Position numbers and translations under genes: made by a program. A model generated the notes under the pieces. The model made no database searches, was not told where the DNA came from, and saw nothing but the letters and a program-made list of their open reading frames with translations. This document shows, in pieces, positions 37,566 through 47,510 of a DNA stretch of 64,000 nt; the first letter of the stretch is position 1; the number at the start of each line of letters is the position of its first letter. The DNA is from CALBPI01 sp038531945 (GTDB lineage: Bacteria > Pseudomonadota > Gammaproteobacteria > Steroidobacterales > Woeseiaceae), in the NCBI GenBank assembly GCA_038531945.1, contig JBCBBH010000001.1, forward strand, positions 806,001-870,000, written 5' to 3'.

Positions 37566-38030
37566 GTGTCTGAAATAAATTTTGAACCAATGACCAAAGC
37601 GGAGGTCATTGCCGCGCAGCGCGCTTGGGCAAAGTATGTGACCGAACAGGACGTAGAGAATCTGCTTGCGCTTTATGACTTTGGTTCGCCAGACGAACCA
37701 CTGTTGTTCAAGCCCACGCTCGCAGATGTCATTCGACTAGACCGCGCCGGTGCGAAATCCTATTTCGTGGGTGGCGATCCCAACTATCCCCACGATAAAG
37801 GCTTCCTGAAGAACGGTTGGAAAAAAGTTGAGTTTCAAAGCTCAGCGGGGCCGATCCTCAAGGCTGGCGGCCTCGGCTACAAGGATATGGGTCACTACAC
37901 GTTCGTGGACGGCAAAGGGAACGCCACCCGTGCGGACTACACTTTTGCCTATCACAAGATTGATGGACGAGTACTGATCTCGCTGCATCATTCCTCGTTG
38001 ACCTGGCTACCGCCGACCGACGACGAGTAA
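37566..38030 (+). CDS. NTF2/SnoaL-like small protein
   Basis: The 154-aa product starts at GTG 37566 behind TGGGGAG; ATG 37551 in the same frame is an alternative. It opens with a helix 'KAEVIAAQRAWAKYVTEQDVENLLALY', then 'LLFKPTLADVIRLD' and a C-terminal sheet 'DMGHYTFVDGKGNATRADYTFAYHKIDGRVLISLHHSS'. This matches the SnoaL/NTF2-like layout, in which a cone-shaped fold binds a small ligand. It seems soluble and cytoplasmic. Nothing in the neighbourhood indicates a pathway. Confidence 0.75.
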   Translation: MSEINFEPMTKAEVIAAQRAWAKYVTEQDVENLLALYDFGSPDEPLLFKPTLADVIRLDRAGAKSYFVGGDPNYPHDKGFLKNGWKKVEFQSSAGPILKAGGLGYKDMGHYTFVDGKGNATRADYTFAYHKIDGRVLISLHHSSLTWLPPTDDE

Positions 38031-38088
38031 AGAACCTGCCAGGACGATCGTCTTCGCTCATCGCCGTGTACAGCGATGGGCGTCGCGA

Positions 38089-39504
38089 TTACGTACCGCA
38101 GAAGGTTCTCGTGACGCGCTCACTGGGTTCGGGTGCGATCGCGTAGTGCGAAAACTCCGGCTGCTCTGAGTAGGGCTGTTGCAGCAAGCGGTTTAGATCG
38201 TTGAAGATGGAATAGTCGCCTCGCACCGCCGTTTCGATGGCCTGCTCGACACGATGATTGCGAGGAATGAATAGTGGGTTGACCGAGTTCATCAGGTTCT
38301 CGATCTCGCTTGATGACGCATTTGAGCTCTTGATGCGCTGACGCCAGCGACCTTCGAACTCACCGAATTTGGATGCGTCTTCGGCATCGACTCGTGTGGC
38401 GAGTTCCCGAAGGCTCAGCGTGTAGTCCAAACCGTTTTCATCAAGGTGTCGTAACCAGTCGACGATCAATTCGATATCTTCTTCTTCGGCATCCAGGATG
38501 CCAAGCTTTGGCGCCATGATCTGCAAATAGCGAGATTCGTAGTGCTCTGAAAAGCGATCAAGTGCCGCTTCTAAAGACGCCTTGTCGGCACCTGCGATCA
38601 ACAAGGTGTCAGCGAGTCGCGCGAGGTTCCACTGGGCGATGCTTGCCTGATTACCGTATGCATAGCGCCCATAGCTATCGATCGAGCTGAACACCTTGTC
38701 GAAGCGAAACTCGTCCATGAACGCAGCGGGACCGTAGTCTATCGTCTCGCCCGAGATTGATGTGTTGTCTGTGTTCATGACGCCGTGAATAAAGCCAACC
38801 GACATCCAATGCGCGATCAGTTGTGCTTGGCGTTCGACGACCCGGCTGAATAGCTCCGCATAGGGTTCGGCTTCGTCCGAGGCCTCCGGGTAGTGCCGAC
38901 CAATCGCGTAGTCGGCGAGAATCTTGAGCGATGCAACGTCATCACGTACTGCGAAAAACTGAAACGTCCCGACTCGCAAGTGACTGCTCGCCACACGCGT
39001 GAACACTGCCCCAGGCAGAGGTGCTTCTCGAAGAACGGTTTCGCCGGTCTCGACGGCCGCGAGTGCTCGGGTGGTCGGAACCCCGAGTCGATGCATAGCC
39101 TCGCTGAGAATGTACTCGCGCAGCACTGGACCCAACCATGATTTACCATCGCCGCGTCTTGAGAAGGGCGTGCGGCCGGACCCCTTTAATTGCACATCAA
39201 ACCGCTGCCCCGATTCTGTAACGATCTCGCCGAGCAACACGGCGCGACCGTCGCCGAGCTGCGGCACCAAGTGTCCGAACTGATGGCCCGCATAGGCCAT
39301 CGCAATGGGTTTGCTGCCTGGTAATGACTCAGTCCCGCTGAACAATCTTGCTCGGTGCACGTCGTCATCCGCGATGTGATCGAGTCCCAATTCGTGTGCC
39401 AGTGCAGCGTTCCACGCAACTAACCTGGGCGCTGTCGCAGGTTCCGGCGTAACGGGCGCAGAGAAGCCATCGGGCAAAGCGGCATAGGTGTGGTCGAATT
39501 TCAT
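38089..39504 (-). CDS. selO: Protein adenylyltransferase SelO (YdiU/UPF0061)
   Basis: The 471-aa product is close to the length of E. coli YdiU (478). It has 'MAYAGHQFGHLVPQLGDGRAVLLGE', 'DVQLKGSGRTPFSRRGDGK', 'LREYILSEAMHRLGVPTTRAL' and the inverted kinase-like active site 'HGVMNTDNTSISGETIDYGPAAFMD'. SelO pseudokinases AMPylate protein Ser/Thr/Tyr and are linked to redox stress. The C-terminus ends 'TFCGT', with Cys where animal SelO has Sec. It lies 9 bp downstream of mog on the same strand, suggesting co-transcription. Confidence 0.95.
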   Translation of the reverse strand: MKFDHTYAALPDGFSAPVTPEPATAPRLVAWNAALAHELGLDHIADDDVHRARLFSGTESLPGSKPIAMAYAGHQFGHLVPQLGDGRAVLLGEIVTESGQRFDVQLKGSGRTPFSRRGDGKSWLGPVLREYILSEAMHRLGVPTTRALAAVETGETVLREAPLPGAVFTRVASSHLRVGTFQFFAVRDDVASLKILADYAIGRHYPEASDEAEPYAELFSRVVERQAQLIAHWMSVGFIHGVMNTDNTSISGETIDYGPAAFMDEFRFDKVFSSIDSYGRYAYGNQASIAQWNLARLADTLLIAGADKASLEAALDRFSEHYESRYLQIMAPKLGILDAEEEDIELIVDWLRHLDENGLDYTLSLRELATRVDAEDASKFGEFEGRWRQRIKSSNASSSEIENLMNSVNPLFIPRNHRVEQAIETAVRGDYSIFNDLNRLLQQPYSEQPEFSHYAIAPEPSERVTRTFCGT

Positions 39505-39513
39505 AGGGGTAGC

Positions 39514-40047
39514 CTAAGCGCCGCGCGGGCGGAATGCCTTGATCACATTTTCGTCGGTCTCGAGACGTGGGCCTTCGATCAGGTCGATGCAGTAGGGAAT
39601 CGCGGGAAACACCGCATCGAGGCATTCTCGAATTGCCTTGGGCCGACCGGGCAGGTTGACGATGAGCGTGCTGCCGCGTGTCCCTGCTGTTTGCCTCGAC
39701 AGTATCGCGGTCGGGACGTAACTGAGTGAAGTCGTACGCATAAGCTCCCCAAACCCCGGGAGCATTTTCTCGCATACCGCTTCGGTTGCTTCCGGTGTTA
39801 CGTCGCGTGCCGCGGGCCCTGTGCCACCTGTCGTGACCACAAGGCAGCAGCCATGTTCGTCAGCCATCTCGATCATGGCGGCCTCGAGTTCGGGCTGCTC
39901 ATCGGGAATGACGCGATAGACGGGTTCGAATTCAGTCGTCAGGTACTCGCGCAGCGTCGCAACGACAGCTTTCCCGGGCACATCATCATAGATGCCGGCG
40001 GCCGCCCGGTCCGATACGTTGATTACGCCGATACGCGTTGTGTTCAT
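39514..40047 (-). CDS. mog: Molybdopterin adenylyltransferase
   Basis: The 177-aa product has the MoaB/MogA signature 'CLVVTTGGTGPAARDVTPEAT' and 'STLIVNLPGRPKAIRECLDAVFPAIPYCIDLI'. MogA adenylates molybdopterin before MoeA inserts molybdate. Length and the C-terminal part fit MogA better than MoaB. No other molybdenum-cofactor gene lies in the window. The ATG at 40047 is preceded by an AT-rich, purine-poor leader. Confidence 0.9.
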   Translation of the reverse strand: MNTTRIGVINVSDRAAAGIYDDVPGKAVVATLREYLTTEFEPVYRVIPDEQPELEAAMIEMADEHGCCLVVTTGGTGPAARDVTPEATEAVCEKMLPGFGELMRTTSLSYVPTAILSRQTAGTRGSTLIVNLPGRPKAIRECLDAVFPAIPYCIDLIEGPRLETDENVIKAFRPRGA

Positions 40048-40259
40048 AAGATGCCATCCGAGCGGGTTTATGGGTAAGGCGGGAGACGCAGCTCTTGCCC
40101 ACCGGCAGAAACTGAAGTGTGTGCTACTCGCAGGATTTTGAAAAGTGTCTGTGGGTAAACCGCAGCCCTGTCTACGCTTCTGACCAGCCGGCGATATGCA
40201 CTTTGGCTACGCCTTCGACTGGAGAACGGATGACGGCTGTCGTGGCTGAAGGCCTCATT

Positions 40260-40856
40260 TCACGACAAAAGATTCATAAACGCGCCAGGATCGATTGCCA
40301 GCACGAAAGCGAGACCCGTCGCCGCGCCGCAAAGGTGAGCATCGTGATTCACATTGTCGCGATTCTGTTTGGCGGCCCACATGGAGTAGCCGACATAGCC
40401 GATAGCGAAGAGAAACGCTGGGATTGGGATGGGAATCGGGAAGATGATCAACTTGCTCGCCGGGAAGTACACAATGTAGGCAAACAGCACGGCGGAGATC
40501 GCACCCGACGCGCCGATCGTCGCGTAGCGTGAGTTGTTCCGCTCCTTCACGATCGAGCAGACACTCGAAACGATGAGGCCTAACAAGTAGAGCAGCAGAA
40601 ACGCGGCTGGACCCAGAAAGCGTTCCATCTGAAACGCGAAAAAGTAGAACGTGAACAAATTGAAAAACAGGTGCGACATATCGCCGTGCACGAAACCACT
40701 GGTGATCACGGTCTCGAGATCGCGACCTCGCGATACTTGATAGGGTCGCATCGCGAAGCGATTGATCAGACGAGGATTGCGGTAGAGCGCGAAGAGACTG
40801 ATACCGGCGGTCAATGCAAAGATGATCGCGGCAGGGCCAATCGTCAGGTTGTTCAT
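40260..40856 (-). CDS. Rhomboid-family intramembrane serine protease
   Basis: The 198-aa product has six hydrophobic segments. Catalytic motifs are present: 'HGDMSHLFFNLFTFYFFAFQMERFLG' in the early helices, 'IGASGAISAVLFAY' with the active Ser, and 'NHDAHLCGAATGLAF' with the active His. It cuts substrates within membranes. The substrate is unknown. It stands alone between mog and the exported-protein block. Confidence 0.92.
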   Translation of the reverse strand: MNNLTIGPAAIIFALTAGISLFALYRNPRLINRFAMRPYQVSRGRDLETVITSGFVHGDMSHLFFNLFTFYFFAFQMERFLGPAAFLLLYLLGLIVSSVCSIVKERNNSRYATIGASGAISAVLFAYIVYFPASKLIIFPIPIPIPAFLFAIGYVGYSMWAAKQNRDNVNHDAHLCGAATGLAFVLAIDPGAFMNLLS

Positions 40857-41349
40857 ATGGGTCGGTACTCACCTCGGACCCGAGAAAAATACCAGACTGC
40901 AACGGGCTGCGCTCGCGCAGACTGATTTGTGTCCATCACCCCCGGCTGGCGTGTTCTCTCGCTTGGCCGCTAAGAGCTCCAGTCACGACTACTCGATTTC
41001 ATCTCACTTCGATTCTGGTGCTTGATGCATAGCGTTCAGAATCGACCAAACAGGCTTGGCCTGCACGCCTCGATCTCAATAAACCGGTCGTTCTGACTGG
41101 GTCGCTACATCGGTCATGCCCGGTTGCTCGGGAGCTGGTCGTTCGTCAATTCAAAAAAAACCTCATGGTGTGTCCGTATCGCATACCCATTCTCGTTGTT
41201 ATGGATGAGGGCAGAGAAAAAGCCCAGTGCCAACGAAACGGAAAGGCGCGTCTGCAACGTCATGACAGGCAGGCGCTAGGCAGCTTGAGATTAGGAAGAT
41301 GAAACAGACCAGACAACAACGCCACCCATCTCATCATCGGGAGTCACCA
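40857..41349. other. Long intergenic region before the exported-protein block
   Basis: About 490 bp with no supportable gene on either strand. It should hold the promoters of the divergent rhomboid gene and of the seven-gene block. A run of eight A near 41153 and AT-rich DNA around 41140-41200 could be promoter-proximal, but I see no convincing -35/-10 pair or terminator. Confidence 0.45.
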
Positions 41350-42621
41350 GTGAACACCTCGAATCACACAAAGCGATGGTCGATGAGCAACATCATCGGT
41401 AAGGCGTGTGCGGCAGCTTTGCTAGCAGCACCACCCGTCCAAGCCTCAAACGCAGAGTTTCAAGACTTCTTCTTCACGGTCTGTGAATCCGCGAGTGGTG
41501 CACTGGCAACCCGGTGCGCCGAAACGGATGGCGGACTGGGCAATCTATCGGGCGATAGCGAGTCATCGCTGAATCCGAGTCAGACACTCTCAACTTCCGA
41601 TGCGGCGGTCCTGGCAGCCCAACAACGCAGTCAGGAAATTCGCGAACGCATGCGTGCACGACGCGAAGCACAGGACGACACATCTGGCGCTCAAACCAAA
41701 GTCGATATCGGACCGTTCAGTCTGTTGCTGAATGCGAGAACCGCAAACACCGAGAGCGACCGTGTCGTTGATATCGACGCAGAGCGCGGTTACGAGCTCG
41801 ATGAGAACACCGCCGAAATCGGTGTCGACTATCGAGTCAATGACCGTCTGGTTGTCGGCGGTTGGTTGCAGTGGGGTACGAGCGATCTGGAGTTTGTCCG
41901 CGAGAATGCGGGCAACAACTTCACACCGTTGGAGCAGGCGGGAACGATCGATACCAATCGATTCGGATTCACAACCTACCTCAGCGCGCAGCTTGGTAAA
42001 TCGGCGTTTATCGATGCGAGCATCGGCACTACGAGCCTGGAGGCGGATACCACTCGGGGTTCTGTGTTTCAGGAGTCGAATCGCGTCATCACACAGACCA
42101 ACTCCGTGACTGCAGCCAGCACGGATGGTGACGAGTTGATGGTGACGCTGACCACCGGTTGGCAGACGCGACTTGGGAGTTGGAACCTGACGCCGTTCAT
42201 CGGTGCGACGCACATTGAAACCCGGTTTGATGACTACGTGGAGCGCGATCGGTCAAACGCGGGTCTTGCGCTAGGTGTCAGCCTGGGTGATCGCTCAACT
42301 ACTTTCGGGCAAGTCGGTTTCACGCTGTCGAATGCGATTTCGATGGATGGTTGGGTGTTGCTGCCGCAGCTCCGTGCGGAGTACCTCGCCGAACTCAATG
42401 CAGATCGGTCGACCTCTAGTGTTCGGTTTCTGAACGACACCAATCAAAACAGGTTTGGTCTGCAAGCAGACGATTTCGATACGGATCGTTTGGATCTGTC
42501 TTTCGGTGTTGCAGGCGTGTTCAAGAACGGTTGGATCCCGTTCTTCGAATATCAACTCACGACCGGCGCTGACGCACTGGATCGCTATCAAATCGCGGTT
42601 GGACTTCGTGTCGAGCTGTAG
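41350..42621 (+). CDS. Outer-membrane beta-barrel (autotransporter-barrel-like) protein
   Basis: The start may be GTG 41350 (GGGAG site) or ATG 41299; I use the former, giving 423 aa. A signal peptide ends in 'AALLAAPPVQAS'. After a short Cys-containing segment and a helical 'AQQRSQEIRERMRARREAQ', the last ~270 residues alternate as amphipathic beta-strands ('YELDENTAEIGVDYRVNDRLVVGGWLQWG', 'FGFTTYLSAQLGKSAFIDAS', 'WIPFFEYQLTTG') and end 'YQIAVGLRVEL'. This looks like an autotransporter-type barrel without a passenger. It is the first gene of a same-strand block of exported proteins. Confidence 0.8.
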   Translation: MNTSNHTKRWSMSNIIGKACAAALLAAPPVQASNAEFQDFFFTVCESASGALATRCAETDGGLGNLSGDSESSLNPSQTLSTSDAAVLAAQQRSQEIRERMRARREAQDDTSGAQTKVDIGPFSLLLNARTANTESDRVVDIDAERGYELDENTAEIGVDYRVNDRLVVGGWLQWGTSDLEFVRENAGNNFTPLEQAGTIDTNRFGFTTYLSAQLGKSAFIDASIGTTSLEADTTRGSVFQESNRVITQTNSVTAASTDGDELMVTLTTGWQTRLGSWNLTPFIGATHIETRFDDYVERDRSNAGLALGVSLGDRSTTFGQVGFTLSNAISMDGWVLLPQLRAEYLAELNADRSTSSVRFLNDTNQNRFGLQADDFDTDRLDLSFGVAGVFKNGWIPFFEYQLTTGADALDRYQIAVGLRVEL

Positions 42622-42654
42622 CGAGCCCTGTCGAGCGCCATCGGAGATTCACGA

Positions 42655-43797
42655 GTGACTAGATCAAAACAACTTCTGCTGCTAACCGTAGTCTCGATCC
42701 TGGTGGGTTGTCAGGCGGTCGCACCGGCCCTGAAGGCACTGGCGGTCGCATTCGGTCAGAATCTGATTGCGACAGCATCCGCCAACTACACGCCACGCTA
42801 TGCGCTCGAGATGGAGGCATTGTTGGTCGCGTTGGCGCGTGAGACGACTGGGCTCCAGTTGCAGGCAACGTTGGCTCAAAACGGCTATCAAGCACCGCCG
42901 CCAGGCTACGCTGCTCCGAACAACACTGCGGGACAGTCCGGCTATCCGAGTGGTGGGTATGGCCAACCGCAGGGTGCCTACCAAACGTCGACCGATCCGT
43001 ATGAAGCGACCTCGGCGAACGATGCTTATGCCGAGGACCCGTACGGAGATTCAAGCGGCGAGCCGTCGGATTACTACGACGACTACGCATCACCCACCGA
43101 CGACGCATCGGGCACCTACAACCCGTACGCGCGTTCGAACGACTCCGGCGCATCGCAGTCTCGACGGGACAGTGTCAGCGTTGCCACCGATAACCCGTAC
43201 GCAACGCGAGGGATTCAGCCCATCGTCATCGAGGCTGACATTCTCGCGCAGCGCGCCGGCACAAACAGGTTGGAAGCAATCGATGATGGTGCGGTGCTTC
43301 GCGATGGCGGAAGTGATCCCGCGTCTGGCGACTTGCTAAAGGTGAAGTTCAACGTCAATTGCGCCTGCTACGTCTACGTCATCGGCGTCGACGCGACCGG
43401 CTATGTCGCGCAGATATATCCCGATGCCGAAACTGATGGCACCAACCCCGTGACGCCTGGCATCGACTACATCGTGCCGGCCGGCTACGAAGACTGGTGG
43501 GCGATGGATGCCTACAAGGGCGTCGAGCAGGTGTTTTTCGTTGCTTCCTACGTGCCGCGCAACGATATCGAACAAGTGCTCAGTCGAATGGCGAATCAAC
43601 CGCGCAACGTCACGGCCCAATACCAACCGGTGAACGAAGCCGCGTTTGCTGCATCCACACGAGGCTTGGTGCGAGTGAAAAAGGCCGCGGCCAGTGTCAA
43701 CACCGCCGTCGGCGTACAGCCTCTGCAGTCGACGCAATTCAGTGCCGAGCAACTGACTGGTGACGTGGTCGTGACTCGCTGGTTCCATCACGAGTGA
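42655..43797 (+). CDS. Lipoprotein with Tyr/Pro-rich linker and C-terminal DUF4384 domain
   Basis: The 380-aa product (GTG start) has lipobox 'VSILVGCQ', so it should be a lipoprotein. Residues 90-200 are a low-complexity Pro/Tyr/Gly/Asp-rich linker. Residues 205-380 match DUF4384: 'GDLLKVKFNVNCACYVYVIGVDATGYVAQIYPD' and 'YKGVEQVFFVASYVPRNDIEQVL'. DUF4384 domains recur next to or fused with caspase-like peptidases; here the caspase gene follows within about 8 bp. That pairing suggests this lipoprotein presents or senses something for the protease. Confidence 0.85.
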   Translation: MTRSKQLLLLTVVSILVGCQAVAPALKALAVAFGQNLIATASANYTPRYALEMEALLVALARETTGLQLQATLAQNGYQAPPPGYAAPNNTAGQSGYPSGGYGQPQGAYQTSTDPYEATSANDAYAEDPYGDSSGEPSDYYDDYASPTDDASGTYNPYARSNDSGASQSRRDSVSVATDNPYATRGIQPIVIEADILAQRAGTNRLEAIDDGAVLRDGGSDPASGDLLKVKFNVNCACYVYVIGVDATGYVAQIYPDAETDGTNPVTPGIDYIVPAGYEDWWAMDAYKGVEQVFFVASYVPRNDIEQVLSRMANQPRNVTAQYQPVNEAAFAASTRGLVRVKKAAASVNTAVGVQPLQSTQFSAEQLTGDVVVTRWFHHE

Positions 43798-43805
43798 TAC
43801 GTCCG

Positions 43806-46025
43806 ATGCGTTCTGTTCTTTTCATGTCTGCCATTTTCGCCCTGTCGACATCGTCGTCAGCCGCGACGCAGACGCCTACCGATAGCGCAGATGATCTGCT
43901 GGTGGTGCACTGCTTACTGCCGGGGCAGCTCCGCCAGTTGGGAACCCGCACAACTTACATGTCTGTTCGCCGACCTGTGATGACCACGGCGTTGGATTGC
44001 CGGGTCGGTGGCGGTGAATACGTGCTCGAGGATCAGGTCAGTGTGAAGACCGCGATGCGGGTCTGGTTGGATGCGGCGGAGCGCGGCGATCCTGAGGCGC
44101 AAACCACGCTGGGGGAACTCTTCGAACAGGGCATGGGACTCGCGCCGGACTACGAGGTCGCGCGGTTCTGGTATGAGAAGGCAGCCGAGCAAGGCTATGC
44201 GCGAGCATTGACGAATCTCGGCCATCTGTACGAGAAAGGACTCGGTGTGGATCAAGATGGCGCACATGCGCTGTCGCTGTACCGTCGAGCGAGCGGGCTT
44301 TCCGCTGAGACCAATACTGGGTTTTCGATCGAACAGACACCCGATGTCGCACCGGTGGATGCGCTACTGCGCGAGCAAGTCAATGAACTGCAATCGGCGC
44401 TAGACCTTCTCAAGAAAGAAAACGCAGCGTTACGTGTTTCGCTCGATCGCTCTGACCAGTCGCTTAAAGCAATTCAGGCGAAAGCCCTCGCTGATCTTGA
44501 AGCCGCCCAAAACATCGAAAATCTGAAAGCGCAGGCGAAAATCCAGAAAGCCAGAGCCGAACAACTGGATGTGCACCTCGCGGAAACCTCACAGTTGCGC
44601 GTTGCGCTTGATCAGCGGAATGAGCTCATCGAGAGCTTACAAAAACAAGTCGTCGAAATGCAGACCGGCCGCGAGCAGAGTGACCAGACTGCAGAACAAC
44701 TCGTGACTGAGATTGAATCACTTCAAACGCAAAGCGCAGAGCTGCAGCAACTATTGCTCGCGAGTCGACAAGCGCTCACCGAGTCGACGACCGTTGAAGA
44801 CGAACTGCGAAACCAAATCGCCGCGCAACAGCGCTCCATCGCAGAGACCGAGACAAAAGCCGCGCGAGATCTGGGTCGCGTCGGTGAGCTGATGGCTGAA
44901 GTGGCGCGATTGCGATCGATGGTCGAATCGCAGCAGCGTGTGTCCACCGAGCAGGCGTCATTACTCGCCGGTCCGGTGGTCACGCTCGTTGATCCTTTGC
45001 TGCCCGCGACACGGGGTTTGGTCAAAGTCAGTTTCCCTCGAGCGAGCACGCAGGTGCGACGAATTGTAGGTCGCGTTACCGCGCCGGCCGGGCTGTTGAG
45101 TCTGACGGTCAACGACCAACCGACCGACACCAACGACGCGGGGGTGTTCATCTACGAGATGCACGATGCATCAGACGTCAAGGTGGTTGCTATCGATCAG
45201 CAGGGCAAGCGTGACGACTTGCAGCTTGCTGTGGCATCCGATATTGAGTCCGACTCGGTTGAACCGGATCTTATGGATGTCGATCTCGGAGATTTCCACG
45301 CGCTCCTGATTGCAAACAGTCGTTACCGTCATCTACCACAGCTCGATACGCCAGACGCCGATGTCGAAGCGCTAAGTCGAGTGTTGTCCGACAAGTACGG
45401 CTTCAACGTTGAGATTCTCAGAAATGCCGACCGCTATCAGATGCTGTCTGCGCTGAACAAGCTCCGAGAGCGTCTGACGAGCAAAGACAATCTGATGATC
45501 TACTACGCCGGTCATGGTGAGCTCGATCGGGCCAACATGCGCGGACACTGGCTGCCGGTCGACGCAGAACCCAACAGTACAGCGAATTGGGTATCGAATG
45601 TTTCGGTAACCGACATTCTGAATGTCATCAATGCGCGCCAAATCATGTTGGTCGTTGATAGCTGTTATTCGGGGACGTTGACGCGGTCTAGCTTGACGAA
45701 TTTGAAAGGCGCAATGACCGACGCTGAGCGACGGACATGGCTCGAATTGATGGCCGAGAAGAAATCGCGCGTTGTACTGACGTCCGGTGGTCTGGAGCCG
45801 GTCATGGATGCAGGCGGTGGTGGCCACAGCGTGTTCGCGCGAGCGCTGGTCGACGTTCTGAAAACTAATGCGGAGCTTCTGACCGGTCGGTCTCTTTACG
45901 AGGCGATCGCGGGTCGCGTTGCTCATGCCGCCTCGCGTTTCGAGTTTGAGCAGATCCCAGGCTACGCACCGATTGCGCGTTCAGGGCACGAAGCGGGCGA
46001 CTTCGTATTGAGGCCGCTGAGGTAG
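43806..46025 (+). CDS. Exported Sel1-repeat / coiled-coil / caspase-like (C14) protein
   Basis: The 739-aa product starts at ATG 43806 (GTG 43794 overlaps the previous stop) with signal peptide 'SVLFMSAIFALSTSSSAA'. Two Sel1-like repeats occupy about residues 75-160 ('AQTTLGELFEQGMGLAPDYEVARFWYEKAAEQGYARALTNLGHLYEKGLG' region). A long coiled coil (about 190-380) and a beta domain follow. The C-terminal caspase-like fold (490-735) shows 'FHALLIANSRYRHLPQL', catalytic His570 in 'YYAGHGE' and Cys620 in 'VVDSCYSG'. Both dyad residues are intact. It is expected to be a periplasmic or surface protease; target unknown. Confidence 0.88.
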   Translation: MRSVLFMSAIFALSTSSSAATQTPTDSADDLLVVHCLLPGQLRQLGTRTTYMSVRRPVMTTALDCRVGGGEYVLEDQVSVKTAMRVWLDAAERGDPEAQTTLGELFEQGMGLAPDYEVARFWYEKAAEQGYARALTNLGHLYEKGLGVDQDGAHALSLYRRASGLSAETNTGFSIEQTPDVAPVDALLREQVNELQSALDLLKKENAALRVSLDRSDQSLKAIQAKALADLEAAQNIENLKAQAKIQKARAEQLDVHLAETSQLRVALDQRNELIESLQKQVVEMQTGREQSDQTAEQLVTEIESLQTQSAELQQLLLASRQALTESTTVEDELRNQIAAQQRSIAETETKAARDLGRVGELMAEVARLRSMVESQQRVSTEQASLLAGPVVTLVDPLLPATRGLVKVSFPRASTQVRRIVGRVTAPAGLLSLTVNDQPTDTNDAGVFIYEMHDASDVKVVAIDQQGKRDDLQLAVASDIESDSVEPDLMDVDLGDFHALLIANSRYRHLPQLDTPDADVEALSRVLSDKYGFNVEILRNADRYQMLSALNKLRERLTSKDNLMIYYAGHGELDRANMRGHWLPVDAEPNSTANWVSNVSVTDILNVINARQIMLVVDSCYSGTLTRSSLTNLKGAMTDAERRTWLELMAEKKSRVVLTSGGLEPVMDAGGGGHSVFARALVDVLKTNAELLTGRSLYEAIAGRVAHAASRFEFEQIPGYAPIARSGHEAGDFVLRPLR

Positions 46026-46122
46026 TGGCGATGCTGAGGATCAGTTCACAGAGTGATATCGAGCGGGTACTTGCAACGTCGATGAGCGGCCGAGAAATCG
46101 CAGGTGCGGAGGGTACCGAAAA

Positions 46123-47496
46123 ATGTTGAGCACTAAGGGAAAGCATCTGTGGGTCTTCATGATAGGAAGCGTGATTTTGTCTTTAGTAGCTACAGCAGAA
46201 GGTGTTCACATTGATCACCGTGCTTTTGCTGCGCCAATCGAACTGGACCCGAATCGAGTCTTCGCACCGGTCGGCGACTTTGATGGTGATAGCCGGACAG
46301 ATCTGTTTTCTGTGACCAGGGCAAAGGACCAGAATCTCTGGGAGATCGCGGCGGGGGCTTCATCACCGTGGAAGCAGTTGGCTCCGGCATATGAATCAAC
46401 CCGACCACTCGCGTTTGGCGACTTCGATGGCGACAAGAAAGTCGACGTCTTTATTGCCGACAAAACGACCGCGTATTTTGTCGCAAGTGGTATTGGAAAG
46501 CCGCGTCCACTGATGCAGCTATCCCCAACGATCACCGATCTACGGTTCGGTGACTTCGATGGTGATGGGCGAACCGACCTGTTCTATGTCGATTCCAAAG
46601 GTAGTTGGCGAGTCTCATCAGGCGGTCGCACGAAGTGGTCAGTGATCAACCGGTTGGGTGGATCCGTAGATGATTATCTGTTCGGTGATTTCGATGGCGA
46701 TGGTCGAACGGACGTGTACACCATTGACCGCAAAGGGCAGGCGCAATACAGCGCTGCGGCCCGGCAACCGTGGGTGCCACTACCAGCTCCAAGGTTCCCG
46801 CTATCTGACCTCCTCGTTGCTGACATCAACGGTGATGGTTCGAGTGATCTTCTAACCGTGCAGAACGGGCTTTGGTTGGTGTCGCTTTCCGGCAAGGGGC
46901 AATGGTCAAGACTATTTCGAGCAAAAGCGCCCCTCTCTGACATTCGAATGGCAGATGTTCTCGGCGATGGGCGCGATGATGTGTTCGTTGCAACGCGCTC
47001 CAAGGACCAAGTCACGTGGTCGTTCGTCAACGACGCGTCATCGCGTTGGCAGCAGTTGTACGTATACGACTTGGGCGCCCCGGCAGCAGAGCCCAGACCG
47101 ATTCCGGGTGAGCCGTCACCTCCTGCTAATGATCCGGCCGAACCACCGTCCGATCCTGATCCGGAGGAGCCTGCGAATCCCACCCCTGATCCCGCGCGAC
47201 CGTCAGGGGCGAATCCAGGAACGTCCGCAACCACTGGAGCCGTGCCCTTCGGGCCGGATGTATTCACTCGCGTCACGGCGCCGGGCCGTTGTGCCGTGAC
47301 GGAAATGCAGATCAACACCTGCAGCGCCAGCAGCGGCTATTCCCGATCGAATATCGCGCAGTTCATTGGATTGGCGCAGGAAAACCTCGCGACCAGCTGC
47401 TGCCAAGCCCTTGCCGATGCGCGGCGCCACTTCGGCTCAGCGACTTGCGAAATCATCAAGCCAGAGGTCATGCACGCCCTCGGCTGCTCAAACTAA
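46123..47496 (+). CDS. Exported FG-GAP/VCBS-repeat protein with Cys-rich tail
   Basis: The 457-aa product has a signal-like N-terminus and about six FG-GAP/VCBS units built on 'GDFDGDGRTDLF', 'GDFDGDKKVDVF', 'ADINGDGSSDLL' and similar Ca-binding loops, which suggests an integrin-like propeller. A Pro/Asp/Glu-rich linker (about 325-375) leads to a compact tail containing seven Cys ('RCAVTEMQINTC', 'TSCCQAL', 'ATCEII', 'LGCSN'). Such proteins bind ligands outside the cell. Gap to the caspase gene is 97 bp, so it may have its own promoter. Confidence 0.82.
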   Translation: MLSTKGKHLWVFMIGSVILSLVATAEGVHIDHRAFAAPIELDPNRVFAPVGDFDGDSRTDLFSVTRAKDQNLWEIAAGASSPWKQLAPAYESTRPLAFGDFDGDKKVDVFIADKTTAYFVASGIGKPRPLMQLSPTITDLRFGDFDGDGRTDLFYVDSKGSWRVSSGGRTKWSVINRLGGSVDDYLFGDFDGDGRTDVYTIDRKGQAQYSAAARQPWVPLPAPRFPLSDLLVADINGDGSSDLLTVQNGLWLVSLSGKGQWSRLFRAKAPLSDIRMADVLGDGRDDVFVATRSKDQVTWSFVNDASSRWQQLYVYDLGAPAAEPRPIPGEPSPPANDPAEPPSDPDPEEPANPTPDPARPSGANPGTSATTGAVPFGPDVFTRVTAPGRCAVTEMQINTCSASSGYSRSNIAQFIGLAQENLATSCCQALADARRHFGSATCEIIKPEVMHALGCSN

Positions 47497-47510
47497 CCAG
47501 GAGAAGCGTC

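Noticed and set aside
40119..40532. 137-codon open frame upstream/opposite of the rhomboid gene
   Set aside because: It mostly overlaps the rhomboid gene on the other strand and shows no domain.
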